Assembly (NCBI RefSeq): GCF_020283565.1
Contig: NC_060064.1
Location: forward strand, 10,096,266 to 10,160,265
Origin: Trifolium pratense
Lineage: Eukaryota; Streptophyta; Magnoliopsida; Fabales; Fabaceae
DNA length: 64,000 nucleotides
Reading direction: 5' to 3'
Shown: in pieces, positions 62,608-64,000 of the stretch
How the letters are laid out: each line of letters opens with the position of its first letter
Position numbering within the stretch: position 1 is the stretch's first letter
The notes under the pieces: generated by a model
The model's database searches: none
What the model was told of the DNA's origin: nothing
Seen by the model: the letters and a program-made list of their open reading frames with translations, nothing else
Program-made: the position numbers and the translations under genes

Positions 62608-63546
62608 AGGTTCGTGTCTGATAATGGCCAATGATGTTTTCTCTCCCCACCTCCCGTGAATCTTTTATCCCCCTGAGTTTCCAATTTTGCCCTTGAAAAA
62701 ACTTCGGTTCGTAGAAACCGAAGTTTTTTTTTTGCCTTGAAAATAAATTTCAGTTTCTAAAAACCGAAATTTACTCTGAATTTGCACTAGGAAAAATTCG
62801 GTTTCTGCGAACCAAAATTTTTTGCAAGGGCAAAATCGAAATATTGGGGGTATAAAAGAATCACGGGTGGGGAGAGAAAACATCATGGCGAATTTGTCTT
62901 CTGCATATTATTAGTAGCTCATCCAAAATCATCTTTGTAATTGTCCCACATCCGCAAAATATGATGGTCGTAGTCAAAGAGCAATTTTACTATCGGCACC
63001 CCCAAATTTTTTATATATAAGCACACTCACATTAATATAAAAATTAAATTATAAATAATTTAATCACATCAATCAATATCAATTAATTCTTTTATTTTTA
63101 AATTTTATTTAAGTTATGTGTGTGTCTAAATTGAAATAGTTTGTAGTTGTGCCGGTAGAAGTGTTTCTCCGTGGTCAATTATTTCATATAAAAATCATAT
63201 ATTAAAGATGTAACACATGGAAGACTATACTTTCCACATTTTGGTACAATTTAAGTGTGAGCTATTTTTTTTGAAAGATTATAAGTGTGAACTAGTGGTA
63301 TATTAGTCTTAGATTTATTTAAAATTTTGGACTACGTAATGTTTTTTTCCATTATCGAAAAAGAGGATAAATTAAGCCCAAGGACTATAAGTCTCTAAAT
63401 TTATCTATACAATTATAAAACCAAAAAAAAAAAAAAAATCTAAACAAAATTAGTTGATAAGATGAGACAAACGATCTTTCTCATAAATATTTGTAAGGTG
63501 ATCAAAGGAAGTTTGCTGAATTATCTCAACTTCTCTCACTTATGCT
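62608..63546 (+). repeat. Duplicated segment, copy 2 (with MITE insertion)
   Basis: Same sequence as 50345-51043, interrupted by the MITE at 62633-62884. Small differences include a short deletion (copy 1 has CACATAAATTTTTGG where this copy has CACATTTTGG near 63235). Confidence 0.85.
62633..62884. mobile_element. MULE-type MITE with a paralogous empty site
   Basis: 252 bp. The inverted ends of about 45 bp start GATGTTTTCTCTCCCCACC. Flanked by the 9-bp duplication ATGGCCAAT (62624-62632) / ATGGCGAAT (62885-62893, one mismatch). The undisturbed ATGGCCAAT site is present at 50372-50380. The interior has three hairpin-prone copies of a CGGTTTNTAGAAACCGAA-like motif. Confidence 0.88.
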
Positions 63547-63547
63547 T

Positions 63548-64000
63548 AGGGGTGCTCAAATCCAAACCAATCCAAATAAAAACCGATAACTGATCCAAAA
63601 AAACCGAAAACCGTAAAAAACCAAAGTTTTTTGGATGTGTTTGGATGTTCTTTTGTGAAAACCGCTGGATCGGATCGGATTTCGGATTGATTTCTTAAAA
63701 CCGATCCAAACCGAACCAAACCGCATACATATATTTTAATATTTATTTATCTTTTTATTAGTATAAATATATATATATTGCATTAACCTTTTTTTTCCAT
63801 TTTAAATTTTGTTAATTAATACTATATGTTAGTTTAATTTAATCTATTTTAAATTTTGATAATACTATATGTTAGTTTAATTTAATCTATTTTTTTTTAC
63901 TTTTTATATGTTTCGAATATAATTGGTAATTGTCATTCCAAAATATTAATTTTCAATATATTATATGTTATATTTTACATCAAACTTAATATTTATTTTG
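63548..64000 (+). repeat. Dispersed repeat, runs off the window
   Basis: Begins GGGGTGCTCAAATCCAAACC, with many AAACCGA / CCGATCC strings, then an AT-rich part with two direct copies of ATACTATATGTTAGTTTAATT (63819, 63863). The last 55 bp match 34640-34690 in reverse complement. Confidence 0.55.

Overview
The window is eukaryotic nuclear DNA from a dicot plant, most likely a legume close to Medicago or Trifolium. It is AT-rich, its genes are split by GT-AG introns, and it is crowded with plant transposons, MITEs, SINE-like repeats and microsatellites. The species is inferred from the look of the genes and repeats; no search was run.

Host genes. A + strand tandem cluster of SABATH carboxyl-methyltransferase genes fills the left quarter: the last exon of one copy (3-128), a complete four-exon gene (7174-10687) and a second complete four-exon gene (12414-17616). 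Both full copies splice to 367 residues with identical exon lengths (75, 408, 255 and 366 nt). A single-exon AP2/ERF transcription factor resembling LEAFY PETIOLE lies on the - strand (31763-32587). A five-exon Nudix hydrolase lies on the - strand (54979-58142). A broken FAR1-related/MULE-derived gene (851-2270) is a pseudogene.

Mobile DNA makes up most of the rest. A non-LTR retrotransposon (20495-25666) has an uninterrupted 1361-residue ORF2 and a perfect 20-bp target duplication. A decayed Ty1/copia element (25697-30091) starts 10 bp after the LINE's downstream target duplication. A 2-kb deletion-derivative copia element (38089-40081) is followed 29 bp later by an Athila-like Ty3/gypsy derivative (40111-45636) with 1250-bp LTRs. 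There is also a solo LTR (59391-59841), a composite Helitron (about 13978-16490) in intron 3 of the second SABATH gene with a hAT MITE nested in it, several MITEs with clear target duplications, and three long foldback elements (2868-3880, 4573-6083, 46775-47940).

Several insertions can be ordered. Two have an empty site in a paralogous copy inside the window (the MITE at 62633 and the solo LTR at 59391). The hAT MITE lies inside the Helitron. The stretch 33-38 kb and most of 48-54 kb show no gene. No new enzymatic system was found. The most unusual items are the proline at the expected carboxylate-binding glutamine in the second SABATH gene, the Helitron with repeated 5' ends and one 3' end, the CpG-rich palindrome array in the Athila LTRs, and the long foldback elements.
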